From: Aureobasidium sp. EXF-3400
Taxonomy: Eukaryota; Ascomycota; Dothideomycetes; Dothideales; Saccotheciaceae
Length of the DNA: 64,000 nucleotides
Reading direction: 5' to 3'
Assembly (NCBI GenBank): GCA_024195585.1
Contig: SWBL01000032.1
Location: forward strand, 124,001 to 188,000
Shown: positions 1-11,338 of the stretch, piece after piece
Position numbering within the stretch: the stretch's first letter is position 1
Layout of the letters: every line of letters begins with the position of its first letter
Program-made: the position numbers and the translations under genes
Notes under the pieces: generated by a model
The model's database searches: none
What the model was told of the DNA's origin: nothing
What the model saw: only the letters and a program-made list of their open reading frames with translations

Positions 1-582
1 CTGTCTGCCAGACCGCAGAATTGGCTTTATCTTGTGTAGTAGATCCTGACACTGCACAATCATAGACCCTTGCAATCTCACGAAAGGAAGGCGATATCTC
101 CACTCACCCGTACATGTCTGAGACAACTGTCGATTTACACGAAAGACAAGCACATCGGCTACTTCACATCAACATTTCTCGTTGAATGCCAAATGTGGAA
201 CAGTCATATGAGATTGGCTTGTGCAGGTCTTCCAACAAATCTTCTGCATTCTCTGAAACTGTCGCCATCAAATTTCATAAGGCACAAGTATAATGGCGTA
301 AATGCCCCGGGTATCTAACCCCTCATAGCAAAGGGTTTCAGCCTTGCTGCTGGATTCTTCCGGAAGTTTAGACGTGTTGCTCCCTCCAGAACGACATCAT
401 CGTTGTACGGACGATAGTGTTTCACATTCACTTCACATTCGCGTTTGTTGCTTCATCTTCGTGCTGTCTCAAAACTTCCTCTGCGCTTTTACTTCCTTCA
501 CCATCCACATCTTCTTCTACATCTCAACTCCACCAGAATCTTTCACCTTCCCTACCAGAACAATTACACCAATCTCAAGAAA
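1..582. other. gene-free left edge and upstream region of the first small gene
   Basis: I see no supported gene. Open frames here are short and have no recognisable protein features. The last 150 bases before the ATG at 583 are rich in C and T, as in many fungal promoters and leaders. Confidence 0.5.
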
Positions 583-1059
583 ATGCCTGCCTGGACCGAA
601 ACCGATGACCGCAAGCTCTTGCTTGCCTGCATCAAGCTCAGCGTGAGTTCACTGGTCTTCTCAGTATACGAGGCTGAAGACGCGTTGACTGACAAATCCG
701 TAGAACCAAACCCCCAACTGGGATGAGGTTGGCGCTCTCATCGGCCGCACTGGCGAGAGCATCCGGTACATTCTCTCTGCGCCTGTCGTTCTCCTTCAAC
801 GCTCACATCTTCTAGCCAGCGCTACATGAAACTCAAGAAGGAGGCTGGCGAGTTCACTGCTACTGCTAACGATGACGGCTCTGCCGCTCCTCCCACCGTC
901 GCCACCCCCACCCCTCGCAAGCGCAAGTCTAAGGCCAAGTCTAAGAAGGCCGCTTCGGACGAGGAGGACGACGATGACGAAGGTACTCCTCTAACCAAGA
1001 AGACCAAGAAGTCTCAGAAGGTCATCAATGCTGAGGAAGAGGAAGAGGCTGAGGCTTAA
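583..1059 (+). CDS. small Myb/SANT-like protein with basic linker and acidic tail (121 aa)
   Basis: There are three exons (583-642, 704-765, 816-1059) with GT-AG introns of 61 and 50 nt; the joined frame ends at TAA 1057-1059. The start is the first ATG after a CT-rich leader. Residues 1-55 form a Myb/SANT-like segment: a Trp near the start (PAWTETDD), a hydrophobic helix, NWDEVG, then GRTGESIRQRYMKLKK, which resembles a recognition helix. A Pro/Thr/Lys-rich stretch with PTPRKRKSKAKSKK follows, then an acidic EEDDDDE block and an acidic C-terminus. DNA or chromatin binding is inferred from this composition. Two genes of the same design lie at 2357 and 9893. Exons and frame are secure; function is not known. 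Confidence 0.8.
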
Positions 1060-2356
1060 GAGTAAGACTTCTATACCACAAGGTCATCTATTCATACTAA
1101 TAATCTTTGCAGCTCTTGAAAAATCTTCACTCGAGGACATGGCGTTTCTGCCACCACTGTTCTCTGATCGTCTGTACTCATATTTGAATCGGAGAGAGGA
1201 AAGTTACAGTAAATCAACAAGTAACAAATAAACACTTTTGTCTTCTCAAAACTTTTTCTTTTGTATGCCTGTATATGTATCTTTGTTGTTGCCATGCCAT
1301 TGATAATGGTCACCGTTTGTTTCACAGACGTCAGCGTCCTCAAGAGAGGCTCCTCAGCAAACCTCAACCGTTCGGCAGATCGGGTATGTCACTGTGTGGG
1401 GATTGAGTTCTTGTTATCCACTGAGGAGCGATGACTCTCTCTTTGGCCATGTCCCTGACCTCACATACATTGTGCCTCTTCAGAGCAAACTGTTCTATGC
1501 TGTTGAGCAGAGGATTAGGGTTCGTAGACTCATGCATGCGGTAAGTCAATACCTCAGGAGGAAAGAGTTTCAGTGACTTCTGCTGTCGCTGAGGTGCATG
1601 ATGAAGGTAGTGGGTAGGCTTGAAAAGTCGAACCAGCCTTGTAGGTTATGTTTCAATATTGATCTCAGCTAGTGCTGGTGTCGTCTGCAAGGTCATGTTA
1701 ACGAGAGACATCTTTGGGCGCAGACCGTTCAATTGACAAGACGTACTACTACTGCGAGAAAGCCGGGCTCATAACGAGACCTAAGGATTGAAAATGTAGA
1801 AGACCAGTCATCTCGGTAATTTGTTGTGGTTGAGTCTAGTCAACGTTAGTTTCATCTACACTGTCGGCCTTCTGAGAGCCTTTCTCTTCATCATCATCCA
1901 GACAAGGCCGGGTGCAAAGCCGCGCAAGAGCCGGGCTCATGACGTTCTCCAAACAGGCAGAGGGCGAGTATATATTCATTTGTAGTTCTTTGACATTGAT
2001 ACTGTTCAGCGTTGGATTTGAAAAACTCTCGGTTGTGCTAAACCTTCAGTCTTCATTTCAGCATCAACTGATCGATCAATGCATCAGGCAAGGGAACTTA
2101 TGAGCACTGGACTCACCAATCATTGCCACCAAGTCTTCCATCCTCATTCACTCACGTTGACGACTAAGCAGTCTTCTCGGCAACAGCGCCAGCACCATTC
2201 ACTTCTCTTACCTTACTCTTTTGCGTCAACCCTGATCTCTCTTCATTCGCACATCCGCATCACTCCACCCACCACTGCATATATCATCGCACTCGATCTC
2301 CTTCTTGTCCACATACATTCTCCCATCCCAAATACCAACACATCACCCACATAACA
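1060..2356. other. intergenic region, no supported gene
   Basis: This gap separates two co-oriented small genes. It contains two imperfect copies of a short GCCGGGCTCAT-containing stretch (near 1763 and 1930). The last 250 bases are pyrimidine-rich and probably hold the promoter and leader of the gene at 2357. No convincing coding potential was seen. Confidence 0.45.
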
Positions 2357-2868
2357 ATGCCTGACTGGAAGAACATCGAAGTCGTCGAGCGCCTGATGGC
2401 CGCCCTTGTCGCCTCCAATGGCAGCAAGGTAAGCATGCCTTCCTTCAACCACCAAAAGTGATTCTAATCACTCTTGTCTATATAGGTCGACTGCCAGGCC
2501 GTTGCCCGCTACTTCAACGACTCCTACGACACTGTCGAGAAGAAGTTCAGAATCTACAAGAAGGCTGCTCAGGTCCTTACTGAAGAGGCCGAGGCTGCTG
2601 GTCGTCTGGACATGAACATGAAGAAGAGCGCCGAAGGCAAGAAGACAACTGCTACTCCCAAGAAGGATGGTAAGTCTCCCAACTCATTGAGACTCAATTC
2701 TGCACACATACTAATACAAGTACAGCCGTTAAATCTGGCCGTGTCACCAAGCGTACCACCAAGACATCTTCCAAGCTGAAGCATGCCAACTCTGACGACG
2801 AAGACGAGGAAGATGAAGACATGGGTAACGCTGGCACCACTGCCGGTGCTGCCGACGAGGAAGTCTAA
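2357..2868 (+). CDS. small Myb-like/helical protein with acidic tail (132 aa)
   Basis: Three exons, 2357-2428, 2486-2669 and 2726-2868, are joined by 57- and 56-nt GT-AG introns and end at TAA 2866-2868. The N-terminus (MPDWKNIEVVERLMAAL) has a Trp and a hydrophobic helix. A second helical part with VAARYFNDSYDTVEKK-like spacing (seen as VARYFNDSYDTVEKKF) and KKAAQVL follows. Lys/Thr-rich stretches and an acidic tail (DDEDEEDEDMG) complete it. The first intron falls, in phase 0, between the first and second predicted helices, as in the gene at 583. Common descent with that gene and the one at 9893 is inferred from architecture, because sequence similarity is weak. A nuclear DNA-associated role is a guess. 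Confidence 0.78.
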
Positions 2869-3544
2869 CCCAGCACCACTCTGACCAGCGAACACTTGCA
2901 TGAGACGTCTCGTGCCACACTTCAAGCAAGAGTCCATGGAGAAAATCTCAGAAGCGAGCAAACCTATATGAATAGGCCAGGCTCCACACGACAAGGCAAT
3001 GTAGTCAAAGAACGAAGCAACCAATTATTCAGAATCATCTCCAGAACCGTGTTTGCTTTCTTGTCTCTTGTCGTGATATCGTGCATGCTGGTTTGTGGAA
3101 TATGTGGTCAGACAAGAGCGCGTGTTCGACCAAATGCTGCGTTTTAGCTATGTTCAAGTTCTTGACGCCGGATCTTGCGAAACTTGTGGCTCTTGGTTGA
3201 CGTTCCACTTGCTCTAGATGGCTTTGTACATTTTCTTCAGTCTCATGCATGTTTAGCATGCCACGAAGATTCATGATGGCGACGCGAGTCGTTGAAAGAA
3301 AAATGGCCGTGTCGTGTATTCTCCTGGTCGGTCCTGCTTGGCCTTGATGACCACGGCAGTACTACTCATGCATGCCTGATGGATCTGATCACGCATCCAG
3401 GAGATAGAAAGACCAGAAGCGCATGCGGCGGCAAAGGTACTAACGATTCTTCGATGGTATACTGCATGCGCATGGGCAGAAAGCGATCCTGACGTTTGCG
3501 AAGCCTCTGCTATCCGACTCGGGTTTAGGAAGCACACCGAGCAC
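2869..3544. other. intergenic region, no supported gene
   Basis: Nothing recognisable was found on either strand. The stretch ends at the left edge of the SNF2-derived remnant. It may contain further remnant sequence too diverged to read by eye. Confidence 0.4.
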
Positions 3545-3870
3545 TGTTGCTGGACCGCAAGGTCAGACCGATGCTCATATGACCTCTCCACCCATCCCGA
3601 AAGGATTAGTGGTTACAAGATACTGATGCATCCAGACAGCAGTTGCTACAAGGCAGCAACATTATCAATTCTGTACTTATTTCAGAACAAGATACCATTT
3701 CCCCATCCCCTCTAACAGCAGAGGAGATGACAGAAGTAGAGAATGAGGTGATGAAGGCAACGACTCGCAAGCTTGCAGGCGGCCTCCCTGACAGTCGTTC
3801 TACTCTGGCCTTCCCGATTTTGATCTCGTTGGTGGCCCTGTTGCTTCTGTTGCTGCATGAGCATATCTGA
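3545..3870 (+). pseudogene. decayed duplicate fragments of a SNF2 gene 3' end
   Basis: Two pieces match the 3' end of the SNF2-family gene at 29480-34468. Piece A (about 3545-3675) reads GPQGQTDAH...VVTRY then TGA at 3624-3626, against GPQGQTNAH...VVTRY-stop in the intact gene. Its similarity continues past the stop into the intact gene's 3' flank (ATTATCAATTCTGTA against GTTATCAATTTCTGTA). Piece B (about 3705-3870) encodes LTAEEMTEVENEVMKATTRK and then LAGG, against LTAEERAEVENDVMKAKTRK and LAGG, then diverges. In the intact gene B's sequence lies before A's, so the order is reversed here or there are two partial tandem copies. No promoter or helicase core is present. Similarity was judged by eye. 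Confidence 0.75.
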
Positions 3871-4146
3871 CTTTTGACAAGCTCTCAAGATGCAGTGCTT
3901 CTAGAGGGAACAGCAGTTTCCAGTGAAGAGGCATCACTCCACGGGCTCTCTCCGGACAGTATCGCAATTACAGAATACGACTGCGTCAAAAGGGTATGTT
4001 GCTGATGGAAAACTCACTGTGCGGTCGAAGTCGAGTTTGTGGCTGTTGTCTTGATAAATACATTGTTCTATAAGACGGCAGGATACCGCGCTATGCATTC
4101 TACAAGCACACTGGCAATCCAACAAACTAAAGCAGAGTTATGCATC
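3871..4146. other. spacer between SNF2 remnant and NHX1 3' end
   Basis: Under 300 bases with no gene. It should contain the NHX1 3' untranslated region, read leftwards. Confidence 0.4.
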
Positions 4147-6383
4147 CTATGCACCTCCATGTGGACGAGGAGACCTTGTACCGCCAGGATCTAACAACAA
4201 ATGGGGCTTGATGAAGCCCTCGTCGATCCTCGAGAACAGAGTACCCGCATCTTCAGTGGTTGCATTCATCAATTGACTGAATGCTCCACGAGCAGTTAGT
4301 TGACTTGACTCCGCCTGGCCTGCCTCGATAGCTCTGTCATCAGCGTATGGCGTATTTTCGCCAGATACTGTAGGGAAAGAATCTTTGAGTGGCGATCGTC
4401 TAGCTGATGGCGGCAAGTCGAGCCCTGATTCATCATCGTCAGACGCATCTCCATTCTGATCTGGATAAAGCAGACCTTGCTCGGCCGCGGCCTGCTCTCG
4501 TGCACTCCTGCTGCTTGCCCTTCTGCCAAGTCCATCGCCAGGACGAATCGGAGGACTGCTGGCATTGCTAGTGCTGTACAGAGCTGCTCTATTCGACCTG
4601 CTCTCTGCACGTGGTCGCCCGTTTGCAACGCTGGCCAGAGAAATACCGCCGAGGCTTGAGCGAGGCATGTGTCCGAAACCAGATCCACCTTTTTTAGCAA
4701 ATGTGCCGTTGGATCCTGGCACCACTTCGATATCGAATTCATCGTCACTGTCGATTTCTTCTACGACTCCAGTACGAATCTCCAGGATCTCCAGCATACG
4801 CGCCGTAGTGCCGCCAAAGATGATGACGGTCAAGACTACGACAACTAGCACCGTAGCACGCAATGCAAATCCGTTTGGACCTTGGAGGCCGGCAGCCAGA
4901 GCGACACCAACAGCACCGCGAAGACCTGCCCAGTAAAGCATCATCTGATGGTTCTTGGGCAGGACGTCTGCTTCCTCGCGACCGAGTTTACGGGCTCTGT
5001 ACCTGATGAAGTAGTTAATAGCTTTCGATAGTGGAAAGACTGCGCAGTATCGAGCAACACAGATTCCAACCACAGTCACGAGAATGAAAAGAGGCTTGTA
5101 TTCCAGTCCAGCTTCGGTGAAGAGCGAAAGACCCAGGTAGATGAAGATGAAGTTTTCAGAGAGTTGAGCCATGACCTGGAAAATGAATTTTGTTGTCAGC
5201 TGCGTGCGACGAGACATGTTGTGGTAAGCATAGTGCTTCATGCAGATTCCGCAGAACAGGAGAGACACAATTCCTATTGCGGATTGTTAGCTTTGCACTT
5301 TTGTCGAAGGCTGGCACAACTCACCAGACATGTGGATGGCGTTAGAGAAGAAGTAGCACGCATATGCAATGAGGACAACAAGACAGCTCTCAATTTTGGG
5401 GAAACGCCTGACAAGGGTATACTTGAGCAACAAACTCGTACCAATGCCGACGACCAGGCCAATCATCAAACTGCCAAAGAAGACAAGCAAGAAGACACCG
5501 ATACTCTCAAAGAGACTCAATATGGTCAAATGGCCTTTGGCAGCACCCTCCCTGTACTTTTGAGCAGTCTCGAAGAGAACAATTGCGATAGCGTCATTGA
5601 GGATTGACTCTCCGAAGATGACGGTGTAGAGTTGTGGGTCGACTTTGTAAGTGTTGAAGATGGCAAGGATGGTGACGGGATCGGTAGCGGAGAGAGTTGC
5701 GCCGACAGAGATGGCCTCGACAAAGGTGATGTCCAGGCCCTCGAGGGGGATGCGGGTCCAGACGTAGAGGACCAAGCCCAGGACCATGGCAGAGATGAAA
5801 GTGCCGGCAAAAGCAAAGGTAAGAATGGTTCCAATGTTGCGGAAGAAGTTCCCTTGGTGTAGTTCATAGCCCGAAGCTAGGATGATGGGCGGGAGGAGGA
5901 GGTTGAAGAAGAATTGGTAGTCGAAACTGACAGCGCCGAGTACGGATTGGGCAGCGGTGAGACGGAGGATCAGGCCAATGACCATTCCTAGAAAGAGTGC
6001 TTAGCGGACGGTACTCGGACATGAAGTGATGCGGGAGAGGATACCTGCAAAAATGGACAAGACAGTCTCGTGTACGGCCTGAATCTTCCTCGTCTGGAGC
6101 ATGTAACTGGTAAAGAGGGCGACAATCAGCAGCATGATGAGGATAAAGAGCGACCATGATGCAAAGATTTCTTTCTGGCCAGCCTCGGGCTCTGTCGCAT
6201 CGTGTCAGTTGTCTCTTGTCGGGTGGAGCGAGTGGTGGGAGTGGAAGGATGGGTACCATCTGGGTCGGCGTCTGCAGCCTCGCGTCCTGAAGCGTTGCAG
6301 TTAGCATATCGTTCAGCTATTTCGACGAGGCAGAATGGCATACTGATGAGCTCAAAGACGGTGTCGCGCAAGATTGAAGCCAT
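4147..6383 (-). CDS. NHX1: endosomal/vacuolar Na+(K+)/H+ exchanger, Nhx1 type (687 aa)
   Basis: Four exons (6383-6257, 6191-6045, 5987-5325, 5273-4147) with 50-65 nt introns give a continuous 687-residue CPA1 antiporter. Family hallmarks are FFNLLLPPIILASGYELH (amiloride-site type motif), DPVTILAIFNTYKVDPQLYT, the FGESILNDA signature with the transport acidic residue, KHYAYHNMSRRTQ, LSENFIFIYLGLSLF and GLRGAVGVALA. About ten to twelve membrane helices fill roughly residues 45-450; a hydrophilic cytosolic tail with SDDEFDIE follows, as in yeast Nhx1. The protein exchanges lumenal H+ for Na+ or K+ in late endosomes and vacuole and affects pH and trafficking. Length is slightly over yeast Nhx1 because of the tail. 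The short N-terminal exon is the least certain part. Confidence 0.95.
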
Positions 6384-7184
6384 GTTGTCGATTAGGTAGG
6401 GTAGCGGGGCAGGTCAACTGCCTTTGAAGATTGTTATCGCATACGCATATACGGACGGCTAAGTGACTAGACACGTTCGGCTTGCACTCGAGTGCAGACC
6501 AAGAAAACCCGACAGCACAGCGTGGGCAGGAGTAACTTGATAAGGTCAGTCTCCCTTTCTGCCTGGAAACAGCTTCCACTCTGGACAAGTCGGAGCACGG
6601 ACGACCAAGCAAGAAGGTGACGGGAGAGCGGCGCGCGTCACGTCCCCCCACAAAGAGGTTTCGGCCCGCTGCTGATCTGGTGTCCATCTCTCGAACAGTC
6701 ACCCTGTCCCCCGTGAGCTGCGAATCCTGAATCCAGAGCTTAGTACGTCACGCTTAGCACAAAGCGACGTGGGCGAGGTGGGACAAGCACATGTCTGTTG
6801 AGCCGTCATCACTATTTTGTACATGAACGACAAAGCTGCTGTGCTATTCGATTGTTGCGGCCCCTGGACAAGCCAAGTTTGTCCCGAAGTCCTTCTTGAC
6901 ACCGCCGAAGACGCTAGCCAACTCTCCCGCTATCATTCGACCCTTCATTACCAACGTGCTCACCCACCTGCACTCGTGATCCACCTCCTGCTTCTCAAGT
7001 CATGCTGCTTGCTGTCGACTCTCTTTCCTACTAGTCGTCCCTATCCTGCGACACCTTTGTCCACCGCCGACGCCCAAAGCAACCCGACACGAGTCTTTGT
7101 CCATCCGGATCGCATGTGAATAACCACCCCGCAATCTGATAAACACAACACCACCCATCACCACCTCACCGCCTCCGTCGACTC
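6384..7184. promoter_or_regulatory. divergent intergenic region between NHX1 and the sugar transporter
   Basis: About 0.8 kb between two genes transcribed outward, so it must contain both promoters. The side next to the transporter is rich in C and CA (CACC repeats before ATG 7185). I see no further gene or clear operator. Confidence 0.5.
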
Positions 7185-9214
7185 ATGTCGAACAATAGAC
7201 CTCTCGCATCGCCTCGTCCAAGAGGCATTCTCAAAAATGCTTCCTACCACCGCGACTCGTACGATGCCAGGCCGAGCGCTTCGCTGGACATACAGAAAGA
7301 GCAGGATGACCAGAATGAAACTTCCCCCTTGATAAGACCACGATCCGAGAGCCTTGAATCACCTCTCACCATTTCTTCCATGCCCTCGCCTGAGGACTCG
7401 GAGAACTGGGTCAATGTCAATACTGAAGAAACAAAGAGCCAATGGTATTTGATCCTTTTGACTTTGTCAATTGGTGGCCTCCAAATTGCCTGGTCTGTCG
7501 AGCTTTCCAATGGTTCGGTGAGTTCAGCATTATCGCGGCCCCCAGGCTTCTTGACTGACCACTCAACAGCCATACCTTCTCAGCTTAGGGATCAGCAAGT
7601 CTCTCCTCGCCTTCGTCTGGATCGCCGGCCCGTTGTCTGGTACACTGGTCCAGCCTTATGTCGGAATCAAGAGTGATAGATGCCGCTCGCCGTGGGGGAA
7701 GAGACGCCCCTTCATCGTGGGAGGTGCTCTTGCGACCATAATATCTCTCGTTCTGCTGGCATGGACCAAGGAGATTGTGCGAAACTTCTTTGGTCTCTTC
7801 AAAGTCGACGCCGAATCCCAAACTGTTCACGTCGTTTCGATCGTGTGGGCCGTAAGCTTCATCTACATTCTTGATTTCTCCATCAACACCAGTACGTCTC
7901 GATATCTGCCGCTGCCTAACACTTCACTGATGATGTCTCTCCTCAGTCCAAGCTGCTATTCGCGCTTTCATAGTAGACAATGCACCGACTCATCAGCAAA
8001 ATGATGCTAATGCGTGGGCGTCTCGTATGTCCGGCTTCGGCAACATCCTGGGTTATCTTTCGGGCTACGTCAATCTGCCTAAATACCTTGGCTTCTTTGG
8101 AAACACGCAGTTCAAGGTCCTCTGTGTCATCGCAGTTTTGGCCTTAAGCATCACGGTCGGAATTTCCTGTATCAGCATCAAGGAGCGAGACCCTAGACTT
8201 GAGGGCACTCCGCCACCGCAGAAGGGAGGCGTCTTGTCCTTCTTTGTCGAACTATACCGCTCTATGAAGCGTCTGCCTCCGCAAGTCCGAAAAGTCTGCG
8301 CTGTTCAATTCTTCGCCTGGATTGGCTGGTTCCCCTTCCTCTTCTACATCACCACCTACATTGGCGAGATCTATGTTGAGCCATACTTCGCTGAGAATCC
8401 GCACATGTCGCCCAAGGAGATTGATGCCACCTGGGAGCGTGCAACTCGTATCGGCACTTTTGCGCTATTGATCTTCGCCTTCACGAACCTGGCTGCTGCA
8501 GTAGTCCTGCCCTTGTTGATTGCTCCTGGTTTCGAGCCACCTTCTCCTCAACCTCAGACCCCACTCACGCCCCGCGCTTTTACCCCTACTACGCCTCGTT
8601 CCATGACTGGCAGCGATTACTTTGCCTACACTCCGCAACACTCTACAAGCAAGCTCAATCTGTCAGAGCCCAGCCGTTGGGAGCGGATCAAGAGCCGTGT
8701 GCCATCAGTTCAGATGAGTGCTTTCACGCTTCGCCGTGCTTGGATTCTGTCGCATCTGTTGTTTGCTGGTGCTACCTTCTTGACCTTCTTCGTCCACGAC
8801 ACAACTACTGCTACCGTGCTTGTTGCCTTTATCGGCATCCCATGGGCGCTGAGCAACTGGGCTCCTTTCGCGCTTATCGCTGCTGAAATCTCGAAGCGAG
8901 AAGCTATTCGTCGTAACGAGATTCCCGCTCCAGCCACTGCTGAGGGTCAAGCTCTGGCCAATGGAGAAGACACCGCCGAGGGTGCAGATCAAGCTGGAGT
9001 CATCCTTGGTATTCACAACGTCGCCATCGCTGCACCTCAGGTCATTGCAACGTTGGTATCAAGTGCGATCTTCAAACTATTGCAAAAGCCTCGTGGTACC
9101 CCTGGTGATGACAGTGTTGCCTGGGTCTTGAGATTTGGAGGTCTTGCCGCGCTTGTCGCTGCTTTCCTGACCACACGTATCGCAGAAGAAGGCCAGGAAG
9201 AAGAACAGCTGTAG
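7185..9214 (+). CDS. sucrose/alpha-glucoside:H+ symporter-like transporter, GPH/SUT-type MFS (640 aa)
   Basis: Exons 7185-7517, 7570-7891 and 7947-9214 join through 52- and 55-nt introns. The protein has a long hydrophilic N-terminus (about 85 residues), then GGLQIAWSVELSNGS at the first membrane helix and the loop GIKSDRCRSPWGKRRPF, which matches the SD...WGRRRPF signature of plant and fungal SUT-type carriers. About twelve helices are present. A Pro/Thr-rich cytosolic loop (PQPQTPLTPRAFTPTTPRS) splits the second half, and LGIHNVAIAAPQV is near the end. A plasma membrane or vacuolar proton-coupled disaccharide carrier is expected from the family. The substrate cannot be fixed from sequence. 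Confidence 0.9.
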
Positions 9215-9588
9215 ATCGTACACTCGGCATTACAGACAAGGGTGCTCACCTAAGGGTATGCATAAATGCTTTATTGGAGTTGGTTGGTTTTGTTCTTTTA
9301 GATACCTTTTTCCTTTACTTTGACCCTCTTCCCTACCACTTTTGCACCTTTACATAGCACGCTGCACGGAGAAATGATACATGAACGTTCAAGATCATTA
9401 TAATCGTATCATGAAGCATCGGCTGGGCAGCATATCTGCACTCACATTCTCCTTCACAACATAGCAGGAAGAGTTGTTGGGGTAACGAAACTTGCTCAAC
9501 CTCTCGGACGAATCCCTGATTCAACTTGTTGCTCTCTTTGTCTCGAGTCCGCTGCGACTCTTCTTCACTGGCCACCGATCAGACCCGA
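9215..9588. other. intergenic, no gene seen
   Basis: It contains the 3' flank of the transporter (AT-rich, TTTTAGATACC... near 9296) and leads into the CT-rich promoter/leader of the next gene. No coding sequence is supported. Confidence 0.4.
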
Positions 9589-9589
9589 C

Positions 9590-9892
9590 TCGTCCAACAC
9601 TTCTCTCACTCGACTCAACGTTTCCTCTCTTTCGTCACAATTCTTCTCCCTCCCTTCACTCTCTTCTCTCTCCTTTCCCCGTCTTCCTATTTGAAACTTG
9701 CTCCTCGACTCTTCCTCTCTCTTCCTTACATCCCACTCCACCTTCATCCAACTCTCATCAACAACTCTCATCAACAACTCTTCTCCGACACTCTGTTCAT
9801 AACAACACGTCCAGGCAGACGTGTTCATCCATCGACGCGTACCTTAACCTTACTCTTCTTACATCAATCAAACAACAAAGAACACCAATAAC
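9590..9892 (+). promoter_or_regulatory. long pyrimidine-rich promoter/leader with 13-bp tandem repeat
   Basis: Nearly continuous C/T runs occupy about 9590-9735. A 13-base unit CAACTCTCATCAA follows twice in full (9749-9761, 9762-9774) and once in part. CT-rich tracts just upstream of the start codon are common in actively transcribed fungal genes. The tract leads directly to ATG 9893. Exact transcription start is unknown. Confidence 0.5.
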
Positions 9893-10755
9893 ATGGTTGT
9901 TAAGTGGAGCAGTGAGAAGGATCAGTTCATCTTGTGCCACCTTCTCGAGGACAAGAACATCAAGATCAGCAACGATGTTCTCGACTCCATGATTGCTGCC
10001 TGGCGTATGTATCCTTGTCCCTTACAGCCTCTCCCGTTCTCCTTGGTCTGGTTTGCGGACTTTATTCCTTCAGTCTTGATACCTTCACCCTTCCTGATGC
10101 ACCTTGCCCGATGTCCCACTCATATGGGTTTCTGCATCTCCATCAACCCATGCTGCTCCTTCACACTCTTGTCTATCATCACGATATCATACCAATCTTG
10201 TATACCATCCATTGAGAGCCGCGCTAACCCATCCCAGCCACCTCCTTCGGTGACCCACCCACCAGAAAGGCTTTCACCGAACACTTCTCCAAAATCCGCA
10301 AATCGAACAAGGCCATCGCCGGAGGTAACGCCACCGTCCCTGCTACCCCTACCGTCGCCGCCGCCAAGAAGAGAAAGACTCCAGCCAGCAGAGCCTCTGC
10401 AAAGCGCAAGGCTCACATTACCTCCGACGACGACGATGACGAAACCCCTCTGCCCACCAAGACTCCCGCTAAACGCAGAAAGCACGTCGCCGCTAGTGAC
10501 TCTGATGACGATATGGACAAGGAGATGAAAGACTTGGGCGTCAAGGTCAAGAACGAACCTGTGGATGATGAGGACAGCCCTACCAAGAAACCTGCTCGTC
10601 GCACCAAGGCAGAGATCCAGTATGCCGAGAGTGATGACGGCGAGGCCAGTCACCCTGAGGATGCTGATGAGGAGTATGTCAACAAGCAGGTTGTTGCTCA
10701 CATGACTGCTTACCTCAACACTCCTGATTCTGGCGATGAGGGTGCTGAAGTCTAG
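9893..10755 (+). CDS. small Myb-like protein with basic and acidic tracts (209 aa)
   Basis: Exon 1 (9893-10004) and exon 2 (10238-10755) are separated by a 233-nt intron with GTATGT donor and CAG acceptor, long for this region. The spliced frame stays open to TAG 10753-10755; the unspliced frame does not give the same C-terminus. The N-terminus (VVKWSSEKDQFILCHLLED) has the Trp and hydrophobic spacing of a Myb/SANT-type helix, followed by FTEHFSKIRKSNKA. The rest is disordered: AKKRKTPASRASAKRK, two acidic DDDDDE-like blocks, and a sumoylation-like VKNEP motif near VKVKNEP. It is the third gene of this design in 10 kb. A chromatin role is inferred only from composition. Confidence 0.78.
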
Positions 10756-11338
10756 AGGATCTGACTTTGAGGCTCACTTAAGATTTTTCTTTTCAGGAGG
10801 AAGAGAAGTATGCGGGGGCTGCAGAAGGAAACATGAGATTTGTACCAATAGAAGAGAGACATGCACAAGAAGAGGTAGAGCAGAAGGAAGCTCCCAATGG
10901 AATATGAAGAAAACTTTGATTCGAAAATTGCTTCTTTGGTTGTGCACAATACGCTTCTGTGTAGTAGGTGCCCAATTTGCTTAATTCTTACTTCTGGAAA
11001 GTTGTTTGCAATGTTGTTGTGGTAGTTTCTTGCGGCTCGTCGATGACAGATAACCCGGTTCGATCCTCCGTTCCAAAAGAATTCTGTTGATATCTTTGTA
11101 AAGTTGAAGTACTTCTATTTTCTCTTGAGTAGTGTGCCAGAAACAAGACACTTTCAGTCGTTGAACGAGCAGCGATGGCCACCAGCAAGCTATGTTTGTA
11201 ATGTCTTTCCTCCTCCATGTGCTGAGCCATTTGATGTATGCCGTCGTCAAGATGTACAGATCGAGACCGGCTCCAATGGAAGTGCTTCGAGCAATTGGTC
11301 AGTCAGGAAGGCCGCTCGATGAGACTGACTCAGCTTCC
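10756..11338. other. convergent 3' spacer, no gene seen
   Basis: This lies between the 3' ends of two convergent genes. It is purine-rich on the + strand near 10795-10880. No tRNA or coding signal was found. Confidence 0.4.

Noticed and set aside
10005..10237. Reading the third small gene without its 233-nt intron
   Set aside because: The unspliced frame becomes Pro/Ser-rich nonsense and ends early at 10528, whereas splicing restores the basic/acidic tail seen in the sister genes.
11041..11080. GGTTCGATCC resembling a tRNA T-loop
   Set aside because: The flanking bases do not pair as a T-stem and no acceptor or anticodon arm is present on either strand.
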